NCBI GenBank assembly: GCA_014381855.1
Contig: JACNKV010000135.1
Coordinates: 1-37,194 of the forward strand
Length of the DNA: 37,194 nucleotides
Origin: Fidelibacterota bacterium
GTDB taxonomy: Bacteria > Fidelibacterota > Marinisomatia > Marinisomatales > JACNKV01
Direction of reading: 5' to 3'
Part shown: piece after piece, positions 16,971 through 24,856 of the stretch
Numbering within the stretch: the stretch's first letter is position 1
How the letters are laid out: the number at the start of each line of letters is the position of its first letter
Notes under the pieces: generated by a model
Seen by the model: the letters and a program-made list of their open reading frames with translations, nothing else
Database searches by the model: none
What the model was told of the DNA's origin: nothing
Made by a program: the position numbers and the translations under genes

Positions 16971-17213
16971 ATGGCTAAGAAAAAAGAAACACTTGAATTT
17001 GAAGCGGCGTTTACGCGCTTAGAAGATATTGTTGCAAAACTGGAATCAGGGGGAGAATCATCGTTAGATGATAGCTTGAAGTATTACCAAGAAGGGATGG
17101 AGCTTGTTCAATCCTGTACAAAAAAGCTTGAAAGCGCCGAGCAGTCTATTAAACAACTGACCGAAGATTCGGAAGGTAATTCGATTTTGGGGGATTTTGA
17201 TGAAAAAGCCTAA
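16971..17213 (+). CDS. xseB: Exodeoxyribonuclease VII small subunit
   Basis: 80 residues, normal for the family. LEFEAAFTRLEDIVAKLESG is the classic N-terminal helix, followed by SLDDSLKYYQEGMELVQSC and KKLESAEQSIKQL. The protein forms a long helical hairpin that binds the XseA C-terminus. No clear ribosome binding site precedes the ATG. Its 3' end overlaps the nadK start by 14 bases. Confidence 0.94.
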   Translation: MAKKKETLEFEAAFTRLEDIVAKLESGGESSLDDSLKYYQEGMELVQSCTKKLESAEQSIKQLTEDSEGNSILGDFDEKA

Positions 17214-18090
17214 ACGTTTTGGCATTTGGGGGAATACCGAAAAACCTCAGTTTTGGGAATTGTTTCCAAAAATTGTTTCCTGGGCTGAGAAAAAAGGTCT
17301 TGAAGTCTTCATTACGACAAGGATTCTTGATAAAATGGATGATCCCGATGCATTTCAATATTCGGTAATTGAATCTGCGGATGGCTTTCATCAACTGGAT
17401 TTTTTGCTAACCCTTGGCGGAGACGGCACTATATTGTCCGCGGCTCGGGCAGTTGCGCATCGAAAGACACGAATTTTGGGAATCCACTTAGGCGAACTTG
17501 GATTCCTTGCTCAGGTAACCGTTAATGATATGATTCGTCGCTTGGATTTGGTGGCAGACGGTCAATACACACTTCAAAAACGTATGGTGTTAAAATGTGA
17601 AGTTTACAATGGAAATGAGCCAGAAGTGTTTTACGCCTTAAACGATTTTGTACTCGATCGCGGAAAATCTCACCGAATGCTCAACTGTCGATTATTAGCC
17701 AATGATCGGTTTGTGGCAAATTATCGCTCAGACGGTCTGATTGTTGCCACACCGACCGGGTCAACGGCATATTCTCTCGCAGCGGGGGGACCAATCGTTA
17801 TGCCTATTCTCAGTGCGATTGTTGTTACTCCGATTTCTCCGCATACGCTAACGCTCCGTTCGATTGTCATGCCGGATGACCGTACACTGGAAATTGATTT
17901 TTCTAAGGAAACACAAGAAGAAGTCGCCCTTGCTGTCGACGGGCAAGTGTGTGAATATTTAGACAGCCATTCAAAAGTGTTTATTCAAAAAGCGGCTCAT
18001 GAAATATATATGATCGACTTTGAAGATACGAATTATTTTCAGACTCTCCGGACAAAAATGGGCTGGGGGAAACGGGGAGAAGTGGATTAG
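17200..18090 (+). CDS. nadK: NAD kinase
   Basis: About 296 residues. It phosphorylates NAD to NADP in the cytosol. LTLGGDGTILSAARAV holds the catalytic GGDGT motif (73-77). ILGIHLGELGFLA, LNDFVLDRG, RSDGLIVATPTGSTAYSLAA and AVDGQVCEY are the other conserved blocks. The ATG at 17200, just behind a GGGGGA ribosome binding site, is preferred over an in-frame TTG at 17197. It overlaps xseB by 14 bases, so the two are probably co-translated. It is the last + strand gene before two genes on the opposite strand. Confidence 0.95.
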   Translation: MKKPKRFGIWGNTEKPQFWELFPKIVSWAEKKGLEVFITTRILDKMDDPDAFQYSVIESADGFHQLDFLLTLGGDGTILSAARAVAHRKTRILGIHLGELGFLAQVTVNDMIRRLDLVADGQYTLQKRMVLKCEVYNGNEPEVFYALNDFVLDRGKSHRMLNCRLLANDRFVANYRSDGLIVATPTGSTAYSLAAGGPIVMPILSAIVVTPISPHTLTLRSIVMPDDRTLEIDFSKETQEEVALAVDGQVCEYLDSHSKVFIQKAAHEIYMIDFEDTNYFQTLRTKMGWGKRGEVD

Positions 18091-18205
18091 CCTGCATAAT
18101 TCCTCGAAAGTCGGGATTTAGAAACATTAGACACGAATTACCCCGATGTGTGCGTGAATCATTTTAACAGGAACCCCTTTCTGAAGTGGAATTAATCAGG
18201 TTAAA

Positions 18206-18634
18206 TTATATTTCGCAATGCGGGGCATAGTCCCGGATATTTTGCGCTTGATGCTGACGTAAAATGCAGTCGTCCATTACCACCAGTAAACCGGCGTCTT
18301 CTGCTTTTTTTGCAGCAATATCATTTATCACACCATCCTGAAACCAAATTGCTTTTGCTCCAATCTCAATGGCAGTATCGGTGATGGGCTCAACCAATTC
18401 CGGGCGGCGAAATACGTCAACAATATCGACGGATTCCGGAATATCCCGTAATGTCGGATAGCTCTTTTCGCCAAGGATTTCATCCTGTCCGGGATTAACC
18501 GGGATGATTTTATATCCCTGCGATTGCATATACTCAGCCACGCGGTAACTGGGTCTGATGGGTTTAGGCGAAAGCCCGACCACGGCAATAGTTTTGAAGT
18601 GTAAAATTTGTTTTATTGTGTCTTGTTCGTTCAT
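18206..18634 (-). CDS. CoA-binding domain protein (YccU-like)
   Basis: 142 residues, a single Rossmann-type CoA_binding_2 domain. FKTIAVVGLSPKPIRPSYRV is the nucleotide-binding loop, followed by MQSQGYKIIPVNPGQDEILG, DIVDVFRRPELVEPI, AIWFQDGVINDIAAKKA and VVMDDCILRQHQ. Proteins of this kind bind CoA or a related nucleotide; the physiological role is not established. The length is full for the family. No ribosome binding site is evident. It is convergent with nadK and downstream of the proline dehydrogenase gene on the same strand. Confidence 0.88.
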   Translation of the reverse strand: MNEQDTIKQILHFKTIAVVGLSPKPIRPSYRVAEYMQSQGYKIIPVNPGQDEILGEKSYPTLRDIPESVDIVDVFRRPELVEPITDTAIEIGAKAIWFQDGVINDIAAKKAEDAGLLVVMDDCILRQHQAQNIRDYAPHCEI

Positions 18635-18726
18635 AATTTTATCCGTTGTTAAATTTTTGATGAAAAAGAGAATGGATAGTTACAAAGCAGTAGAAAAAGA
18701 AGGTCTAAAACCATTATCCTCAACCT

Positions 18727-19659
18727 CTACCTTTTAAAAAGATTCGCTAACACGTACCAAATGATATTAGGGTTCTCTTTCAGCCGTCTAATGGAGTAAT
18801 CAAACCAGGCTGCCCCAAACGGAACATAAATTCGGACGGAGTATCCTTTATTCTTTAAAATGTCTAATTTATCACCCATCGGAACACCGTAGAGAACTTG
18901 GAATTCAAATCTGTCTTTTGAAATGTTATGGTCGGAAATCCAGTTATCGAGGGTATCAATCAGTACCGGATCGTGAGTGGCGATGGCGGTAAATCCTTGC
19001 CCGCGAAGAGAAGTCTTAACCATGCGTATAAAGTTGTCGCGAATATCTTCACGAGTTTGGTGGGCAATGGATGGAGATTCTCGATAAATCCCCTTACAAA
19101 TTCGTATATGAAAGTTCTGAGAATGAAAGTTGCGTACGTCTTCTATACTACGAAAGAGATAGGACTGAAGAACTGTACCGACACCGTTGTAATTATTTAC
19201 ACACATTTTGTAGATGTCAAGCGTAGCATCTGTATATGGAGAATTTTCCATATCGATGGTAAGCCCGTTTCTGTATTTTTCTGCTTTACTCGCAATTTTT
19301 TGAATATTAGTTTTTGCGATTTCTTTATCCAGCTCTAATCCGAGGTGCGTAGGTTTAATAGAAACGGTACTGTCAAGGTTTTCAGTGTGGATTCTGTCAA
19401 ATAAATTGCAGTAGGCGTCCGTCACTACTTGGGCTTCTTCACGAGATTGAACATGCTCCCCAAGAATATCAAGGGTGGTGGAATATCCTTGCTGATTAAG
19501 TGCACGAATATGCCGGATTGCATCATCGACGGTTTCTCCGGCAACATAAGGAGAAGCGAAAGGCTGCACCATCCATCTTGGAAGCCAGGGAAGTGCGAAA
19601 GTGATTACCCTGTTTACTGCTCTCAGAGCATAGTTTATTGTCCTATGAACAATCGTCAT
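18727..19659 (-). CDS. Proline dehydrogenase, single-domain
   Basis: 310 residues, the monofunctional FAD enzyme that oxidises proline to pyrroline-5-carboxylate and passes electrons to quinone at the membrane. Visible blocks are STTLDILGEHVQSREEA, VSIKPTHLGLELD, LTIDMENSPYTDATLDIY, VGTVLQSYLFRS, IRICKGIYRE, FTAIATHDP, FEFQVLYGVP, VRIYVPFGAAWFDYSIRRLKE and NIIWYVLANLF, covering the barrel and the substrate-binding RRxxE. The P5C-dehydrogenase half of PutA is absent. A good ribosome binding site (AAGGGA, six bases before the ATG) supports the start. It is transcribed away from nuoA, with which it shares a 237-base control region. Confidence 0.93.
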   Translation of the reverse strand: MTIVHRTINYALRAVNRVITFALPWLPRWMVQPFASPYVAGETVDDAIRHIRALNQQGYSTTLDILGEHVQSREEAQVVTDAYCNLFDRIHTENLDSTVSIKPTHLGLELDKEIAKTNIQKIASKAEKYRNGLTIDMENSPYTDATLDIYKMCVNNYNGVGTVLQSYLFRSIEDVRNFHSQNFHIRICKGIYRESPSIAHQTREDIRDNFIRMVKTSLRGQGFTAIATHDPVLIDTLDNWISDHNISKDRFEFQVLYGVPMGDKLDILKNKGYSVRIYVPFGAAWFDYSIRRLKENPNIIWYVLANLFKR

Positions 19660-19813
19660 AATATGTCCCTTAACATGAATTCAGGTGAATAAATTGAATG
19701 GTGAATTTAGAACCTAAAAGAACAAAAGAGGAAACATTGAAATTGAAAAAATATTATTACGAACAACGAGTAAACTTAAGAAGTTTTCAGCAGAGAGATT
19801 GTACAATGAAAAA

Positions 19814-19837
19814 AATAAGAGAAAATCATCTTATTTA
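19814..19837. promoter_or_regulatory. Inverted repeat, candidate operator ahead of nuoA
   Basis: AAATAAGA (19814-19821) and TCTTATTT (19830-19837) are perfect inverted half-sites eight bases apart, ending four bases before the candidate -35 hexamer of the nuo promoter. The spacing suits a dimeric regulator. It could also be a chance A/T palindrome. Confidence 0.4.
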
Positions 19838-19840
19838 GCT

Positions 19841-19870
19841 TGACTAACGAAAAATAGGTTATCTAAATTC
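19841..19870 (+). promoter_or_regulatory. Candidate promoter for the nuo operon
   Basis: TTGACT (19841-19846), 18-base spacer, TAAATT (19865-19870). The start codon of nuoA lies 26 bases after the -10 hexamer, leaving a very short leader. The arrangement is almost the same as ahead of mltD (12299-12328). Consensus match only. Confidence 0.4.
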
Positions 19871-19896
19871 GACACTTGAGAATTGATGAATAATTT

Positions 19897-20319
19897 ATGT
19901 TACTAAGCTTCGGAACGGTATTTCTCTTTGTGGTATTGGGGGCAATCCTCATTACTCTTCTTTTGCGTTTATCTAAACTCGTTGCCCCATCCAACCCAAC
20001 AGACGGAAAACTCAGCACCTACGAATGCGGAGAAATTGCCGAAGGGTCTGCGTGGGTTCAATTTAATATTCGCTTTTATGTTATTGCGTTAATTTTTCTT
20101 ATCTTTGACGTTGAAGTTGTTTTACTCTTCCCTTGGGCTGTCGTCTTTAAAGATTTAGGACTTTTAGCGTATGTTGAAATGGGAATATTTCTGATCATCC
20201 TTATCGTCGGGCTGATGTATGTGTGGAGAAAAGGAGATCTTGACTGGGTGAAATACAGAGTGAAGTACGGCAGGGGAAGATATCAAAATTTAAATACCGA
20301 AGAACGGGAGTCAGATTAA
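19897..20319 (+). CDS. nuoA: NADH-quinone oxidoreductase subunit A
   Basis: 140 residues with three membrane helices. The loop between helices 1 and 2 holds [20 protein letters not shown], with the conserved Cys region that takes part in the conformational coupling loop. The second helix [21 protein letters not shown] carries the conserved acidic residues. The C-terminal tail is longer and more charged than in some relatives. It is the first gene of the complex I cluster. No good ribosome binding site is visible, and nuoB begins directly after the stop codon. Confidence 0.96.
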   Translation: MLLSFGTVFLFVVLGAILITLLLRLSKLVAPSNPTDGKLSTYECGEIAEGSAWVQFNIRFYVIALIFLIFDVEVVLLFPWAVVFKDLGLLAYVEMGIFLIILIVGLMYVWRKGDLDWVKYRVKYGRGRYQNLNTEERESD

Positions 20320-20814
20320 GTGGGGTATTTAGAACACAAGTTTGAAGACAATATTATTGTAACCAAGTTGGATAAATTGCTAAGCTGGGCACGGTCAACA
20401 TCCCCGTGGTATTTCCAGTTTGGCCTTGCCTGTTGTGCGATTGAAATGATGGCTGCTGCGGCTAGTCGTCATGACCTTGAGCGCATTGGGATGATGCCTC
20501 GCTCCTCACCACGCCAGGCAGATGTAATGATTGTTGCAGGCACAGTCTCTATAAAAATGGCAGAACGTGTCAAAAGACTTTACGATCAAATGGCTGACCC
20601 AAAATATGTCATCGCCATGGGAAGCTGTGCCACCAGCGGAGGCCCGTATTGGCAGCATGGATACCATGTTCTAAAGGGTGTGGATTTAATTATTCCCGTG
20701 GATGTGTACATCCCCGGATGCCCTCCCCGACCGGAATCCCTGATTGAAGGACTGATTAAACTCCAGGAAAAAATTCGTGGTGAGCGTCCGTTGACGAAAG
20801 AAAAAGACGCATGA
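20320..20814 (+). CDS. nuoB: NADH-quinone oxidoreductase subunit B
   Basis: 164 residues. It carries the N2 [4Fe-4S] cluster that hands electrons to quinone; the ligands C38-C39 ([10 protein letters not shown]), C103 ([10 protein letters not shown]) and C134 ([10 protein letters not shown]) are all present. The start is a GTG immediately after the nuoA stop codon, so translation is probably coupled. It overlaps nuoC by 4 bases (ATGA). Confidence 0.97.
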   Translation: MGYLEHKFEDNIIVTKLDKLLSWARSTSPWYFQFGLACCAIEMMAAAASRHDLERIGMMPRSSPRQADVMIVAGTVSIKMAERVKRLYDQMADPKYVIAMGSCATSGGPYWQHGYHVLKGVDLIIPVDVYIPGCPPRPESLIEGLIKLQEKIRGERPLTKEKDA

Positions 20815-21296
20815 TTAACGAACAAGTTGCCCAAAAATTGGAGACACAATTTCCCGGAGCGGTTATTGTTCAGGAAGAGCCGGTCGAAGATTGCATCATG
20901 CTTACATCGGATCAGTGGCAGGATGTTGCAAAGTTCTTGCGCGATGATCCTGAACTAAAGTTTGATTCTCTCCAATGTATCACCGGGGTTGATTTGGGCG
21001 ACGAAAATCCAATGGATGTCCGATACAACTTACATTCCATGTCGCTTTTACACAAAATTGAGATTCGCATCCCGGTAAAAAAAGACAACCCAACCATTCC
21101 GTCTATCGAAAAAATATGGCGAATTGGCGACTGGTTTGAACGGGAAGTGTACGATATGTACGGTATCCGGTTTGAAGGTCACCGGGATTTGCGGCGGATG
21201 CTACTGCCGGAAGATTGGGAAGGATGGCCATTACGCAAAGATTATGAAACACCGCAAACCTATCATGGTATGGTTGTACCAAAGGTGAAAAGCTGA
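20811..21296 (+). CDS. nuoC: NADH-quinone oxidoreductase subunit C
   Basis: 161 residues, the short peripheral-arm subunit C, not fused to subunit D as it is in enterobacteria. [17 protein letters not shown] followed by [19 protein letters not shown] is the family signature. It packs against NuoD in the quinone-binding module. It overlaps nuoB by 4 bases and nuoD by 1 base. Confidence 0.96.
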   Translation: MINEQVAQKLETQFPGAVIVQEEPVEDCIMLTSDQWQDVAKFLRDDPELKFDSLQCITGVDLGDENPMDVRYNLHSMSLLHKIEIRIPVKKDNPTIPSIEKIWRIGDWFEREVYDMYGIRFEGHRDLRRMLLPEDWEGWPLRKDYETPQTYHGMVVPKVKS

Positions 21297-22417
21297 TGAG
21301 CATTATCCGCGGAGAAGAAATGGTTCTGAATATCGGACCGCAGCATCCCAGTACGCACGGAGTTCTTCGGCTGAAGGTCAAAACTGACGGCGAAATTGTT
21401 TCAGAGATTACACCGGTTATTGGGTATCTCCATCGCTGTTTCGAAAAACATTGTGAAAATATCACCTACGAACAGGTTATCCCTTACACCGATCGCTGCG
21501 ATTATATCGCCGCCATGAATAATAGTTTTGGGTATGTAATTGCCATTGAGGAAATGATGGATATTCATGTGCCGGAGCGGGTGGAATATATCCGTGTGAT
21601 CATGGCAGAGTTAAACCGTATCGCCAGCCATTTACTTGCATTAGGAACGAATGGGCTTGACATTGGCGCTTTTACTCCTTTTTTATACATGTTTCGCGAT
21701 CGCGAATACATTTTAGATTTATTTGAAACAGTCTGCGGTGCACGACTTTTATATAACTATATGTGGGTGGGCGGATTGTCTCATGACCTTCCGGTTGGGT
21801 TTGTGGAAGCTGCGTATAAATTTTTAGATAATTTTGAACCGCAGATCGATGAATATAACAATTTGCTGATGTACAACAAAATATTTGTTGAACGGACTGC
21901 GGATGTCGGTGTCCTCCCTGCGGATGTTGCCATCAATTATGGCGTCTCCGGGCCGAATCTTCGCGGATCGGGAGTGAAATGGGACCTCCGAAAAAATGAA
22001 CCGTATTCCATTTACGACCGGTTTGAATTTGACATTCCTGTCGGTGAAGGCATTATGGGGTCGGTAGGGGATTGTTGGGACCGCTATTGGGTGCGTATTC
22101 AGGAGATGCGTGAAAGTGTAAAAATTGTTCGTCAGGCACTCAAACAATTACCGTCGGAGGGTGATATCCATGAAGCGATCCCCAGAAAAATTCGTCCTCC
22201 AAAAGGATCAATTTATAAACGGACAGAATCCCCAAGGGGAGATTTGGGTTATTACATTGTCAGCGATGGAAAGCCGAAACCGTTCCGCGTAAAAATGCGG
22301 TCACCTGCCTTTACCGCAATGAGCGTACTGGATGAGATATCTAGGGGATGGATGCTCTCAGATGTACTGGCAATTTTGGGGAGTCTTGATATTGTCCTTG
22401 GAGAAATTGATCGATAA
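21296..22417 (+). CDS. nuoD: NADH-quinone oxidoreductase subunit D
   Basis: 373 residues, slightly shorter than many homologues (about 390-410) but with every conserved block. NIGPQHPSTHGVLRL (HPSTHG at 17-22) lines the quinone head-group site. Then come GYLHRCFEKHCEN, YTDRCDYIAAMNNS, RVIMAELNRIASHLL, NEPYSIYDRFEFDIPVG, RVKMRSPAFTAMSVL and the C-terminal ending IVLGEIDR. It is related to the large subunit of NiFe hydrogenases but lacks the metal-binding cysteines, as expected. It overlaps nuoH by one base. Confidence 0.97.
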   Translation: MSIIRGEEMVLNIGPQHPSTHGVLRLKVKTDGEIVSEITPVIGYLHRCFEKHCENITYEQVIPYTDRCDYIAAMNNSFGYVIAIEEMMDIHVPERVEYIRVIMAELNRIASHLLALGTNGLDIGAFTPFLYMFRDREYILDLFETVCGARLLYNYMWVGGLSHDLPVGFVEAAYKFLDNFEPQIDEYNNLLMYNKIFVERTADVGVLPADVAINYGVSGPNLRGSGVKWDLRKNEPYSIYDRFEFDIPVGEGIMGSVGDCWDRYWVRIQEMRESVKIVRQALKQLPSEGDIHEAIPRKIRPPKGSIYKRTESPRGDLGYYIVSDGKPKPFRVKMRSPAFTAMSVLDEISRGWMLSDVLAILGSLDIVLGEIDR

Positions 22418-23463
22418 TGAACGGACTTTTTGAGAGCGGGTTTATGTTGATTGTCGGATTGACTATTGCCGGGCTGGTGATCTTTGGATTAATGGCAGCC
22501 ATTGCGATTATCGCAGTATACATTGAACGTAAAGTCTCTGCATTTATGCAGGACAGAATCGGTCCCATGGGACAGGGGGCTGGACTTCATGCAGGGAAGT
22601 GGGGTTTGCTTCAAACGGTAGCAGATTCGCTCAAACTTCTGTTGAAAGAAGACATAATACCAAAAGCAGCAGATCGAAAATTATTTATTCTTGCGCCATA
22701 TATTATTTTTATCGCTGCATTTATTGCGATTGCCGCCTTGCCGTTTAATCAAGTTTTGATTGCCGTAAACCTAAATATTGGTGTGTTTTATATTTTAGCC
22801 GTGAGTTCACTGGGAATCATCGGCTTGATTTTAGCCGGATGGGCTTCCGATAATAAATGGTCGCTTTACGGCGGAATGCGTTCTGCCGCACAAATCATTA
22901 GTTATGAAATTCCGGCTGCGTTGTCGATTGTCTCTGTTATTATGCTGACAGGAACGTTAAGTATGCAGGGGATAATTCAATCACAGGCCGGCACGATTTT
23001 AGGGTTTATCCCTAATTGGACAATTTTTAACAATCCATTTTCCTTTATAGCATTTTTTGTATTTTTCATTGCGGGCGTTGCAGAGACCAACCGAACTCCT
23101 TTTGACATCCCGGAAGCGGAATCTGAGTTGGTTGCCGGATTTCATACGGAATACTCCGGCATGAGATGGGCATTTTTCTTTCTCAGTGAATATGCCAACA
23201 TGTTTGTCGTCTGTGGCGTAACGGTCACCGCATTCCTTGGCGGATGGCTCAGTCCAATCTCCGGAGTGATGGATTCACCAACGTGGGGACTGTTTTGGTT
23301 TATGTCAAAAATAGGAGTGCTGATATTTATCATGATGTGGTTTCGCTGGACATTCCCAAGATTACGGGTTGACCAGTTGATGAATGTCAGTTGGAAATAT
23401 TTACTCCCGATAGCGCTGTTTAATATCTTTGGTGTCGGTCTTTGGATATTGCTGGTGGGATGA
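22417..23463 (+). CDS. nuoH: NADH-quinone oxidoreductase subunit H
   Basis: 348 residues, about eight membrane helices. It links the hydrophilic arm to the proton-pumping arm and forms the entrance of the quinone channel. YIERKVSAFMQDRIGPMGQG and GVAETNRTPFDIPEAESELV, followed by AGFHTEYSGMRW, are the invariant charged loops. LRVDQLMNVSWKYLLPIALF closes the protein. nuoI follows four bases after the stop. Confidence 0.97.
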   Translation: MNGLFESGFMLIVGLTIAGLVIFGLMAAIAIIAVYIERKVSAFMQDRIGPMGQGAGLHAGKWGLLQTVADSLKLLLKEDIIPKAADRKLFILAPYIIFIAAFIAIAALPFNQVLIAVNLNIGVFYILAVSSLGIIGLILAGWASDNKWSLYGGMRSAAQIISYEIPAALSIVSVIMLTGTLSMQGIIQSQAGTILGFIPNWTIFNNPFSFIAFFVFFIAGVAETNRTPFDIPEAESELVAGFHTEYSGMRWAFFFLSEYANMFVVCGVTVTAFLGGWLSPISGVMDSPTWGLFWFMSKIGVLIFIMMWFRWTFPRLRVDQLMNVSWKYLLPIALFNIFGVGLWILLVG

Positions 23464-23467
23464 TATA

Positions 23468-24070
23468 ATGGCAGAATATTTACACGGAATTTGGGCAACA
23501 CTCAGTACGATGTTTATCGGGCTTGGCATCACCTGGAAACACATGATGCGAATTCGCAAAGGCAATGTGACCCTGCAATATCCGGAAGAAAAATGGCCCC
23601 GCCCTGAGCGGAATATCGGATTTGATTTTTCAAATTATAACGTCATTCGTTCACGGTTGCATCAAAGTATTGATGATTGTATAGGGTGTATGAAATGTGC
23701 CCGAGCTTGTCCCGTGGATTGTATTACCATTGAAATTGTGAAAGTGCCAAAAGGCACAGATCTTGGCACGACGTCCAATGACACGAAAAAAAGATTGCTG
23801 GTCAAACGGTTTGATATTGATATGTCCGAATGTATGTATTGTAACCTGTGTACGTATCCGTGTCCGGAGAGCTGTATTTTTATGACCGGCGGACCGAATT
23901 CAGAAAAACATCCGTTAGATTATGAGTTCTCTGAATATAACAGAGAGAATCTCATTTATAAATATGCGACAGTTACACCGGAAGAGATTGAACGGTTAAC
24001 TGCCCCACCTCCTGAACCACCGCCCACCACCGAAAAAAAAATGTCTGAGGGAGAAGTATCAAATGGCTGA
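23468..24070 (+). CDS. nuoI: NADH-quinone oxidoreductase subunit I
   Basis: 200 residues, longer than the roughly 180 of E. coli. It carries two [4Fe-4S] clusters: CIGCMKCARACP (C71, C74, C77, C81) and CMYCNLCTYPCP (C122, C125, C128, C132). An N-terminal amphipathic segment binds the membrane. The start is the ATG at 23468, four bases after nuoH ends; an upstream in-frame ATG at 23429 lies inside nuoH and adds 13 unrelated residues. The C-terminus after residue 175 is a Pro/Glu-rich tail (TAPPPEPPPTTEKKMSEG). It overlaps nuoJ by 8 bases. Confidence 0.96.
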   Translation: MAEYLHGIWATLSTMFIGLGITWKHMMRIRKGNVTLQYPEEKWPRPERNIGFDFSNYNVIRSRLHQSIDDCIGCMKCARACPVDCITIEIVKVPKGTDLGTTSNDTKKRLLVKRFDIDMSECMYCNLCTYPCPESCIFMTGGPNSEKHPLDYEFSEYNRENLIYKYATVTPEEIERLTAPPPEPPPTTEKKMSEGEVSNG

Positions 24071-24551
24071 TGTAATATTTTGGGTCATTGCAGGGATAAC
24101 TGTCCTAAGTGCATTCATTGTAGTTCTGAATAAAAACCTTATTCACTCTGCAGTAGCATTGCTCTTTACATTTTTTGGTGTTGCAGGTCTTTATGCATTT
24201 CTTTGGGCAGACTTTATGGCAGGCGCACAAGTCATGATTTATATCGGAGGAATCTTAGTTCTGATTATGTTTGGGATTATGCTCACCAATAAAATTCAAT
24301 CTGTAAATATTTCTCATTCAAGTATGCAGAAAAACGCCGGTGCGGTCGTGGTAGTCGCCATATTAGGTTTACTGATTTGGATGATCCAAAAAACTCCATG
24401 GAAAATCACTACCGCAGAAGAGCCCATCCAGACGACAGGTCAAATTGGAAATCTTTTGATGAGTGAATATCTCCTTCCGTTTGAAGTGGCATCTATTCTG
24501 TTGCTGGCGGCATTAATTGGAGCTGCAATGTTATCAAGGAAAACAAAATAA
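24063..24551 (+). CDS. nuoJ: NADH-quinone oxidoreductase subunit J
   Basis: 162 residues with five membrane helices. The conserved core ADFMAGAQVMIYIGGILVLI forms the pi-bulge helix that moves during turnover, and LPFEVASILLLAALIGA is the last helix. The start overlaps the end of nuoI by 8 bases, and the stop overlaps nuoK by one base. Confidence 0.95.
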   Translation: MADVIFWVIAGITVLSAFIVVLNKNLIHSAVALLFTFFGVAGLYAFLWADFMAGAQVMIYIGGILVLIMFGIMLTNKIQSVNISHSSMQKNAGAVVVVAILGLLIWMIQKTPWKITTAEEPIQTTGQIGNLLMSEYLLPFEVASILLLAALIGAAMLSRKTK

Positions 24552-24856
24552 TGGGGAGTTTACACAATTATCTGATGATTGCCTCGGTGTTGTTTTCGCT
24601 CGGTATCTTTGCCGTGATGACACGCCGGAACGGGATTGCAGTCCTTATGGGAGTGGAATTAATTCTGAATGCTGCCAACTTGAATTTTATCGCGTTTGCA
24701 CGATTTGGCGGAATGAACATCAGCGGACATATTTTCGCATTGTTTGTTATCATCATGGCAGCGGCGGAAGCGGCGGTTGCATTGGCAATTATTATCAATT
24801 TGTATAATAATTTTAAATCCGTGAACGTGGATGAAGCTCGGCAGTTGAAACAATGA
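24551..24856 (+). CDS. nuoK: NADH-quinone oxidoreductase subunit K
   Basis: 101 residues with three membrane helices, the MrpC-like subunit. Two membrane glutamates needed for proton transfer are in place: E36 in MGVELILNAANLNF and E73 in AAAEAAVALAI. It overlaps nuoL by 4 bases (ATGA). Confidence 0.96.
   Translation: MGSLHNYLMIASVLFSLGIFAVMTRRNGIAVLMGVELILNAANLNFIAFARFGGMNISGHIFALFVIIMAAAEAAVALAIIINLYNNFKSVNVDEARQLKQ

Noticed and set aside
19806..19838. Ten-residue leader-peptide frame (MKKIRENHLI) before nuoA
   Set aside because: No ribosome binding site, it lies upstream of the promoter candidate, and it simply overlaps the A/T-rich inverted repeat.
20320..20322. Sequencing error at the nuoA/nuoB junction because nuoB lacks an ATG
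   Set aside because: GTG directly after the stop codon gives the expected NuoB N-terminus and a normal length, so translational coupling explains it.
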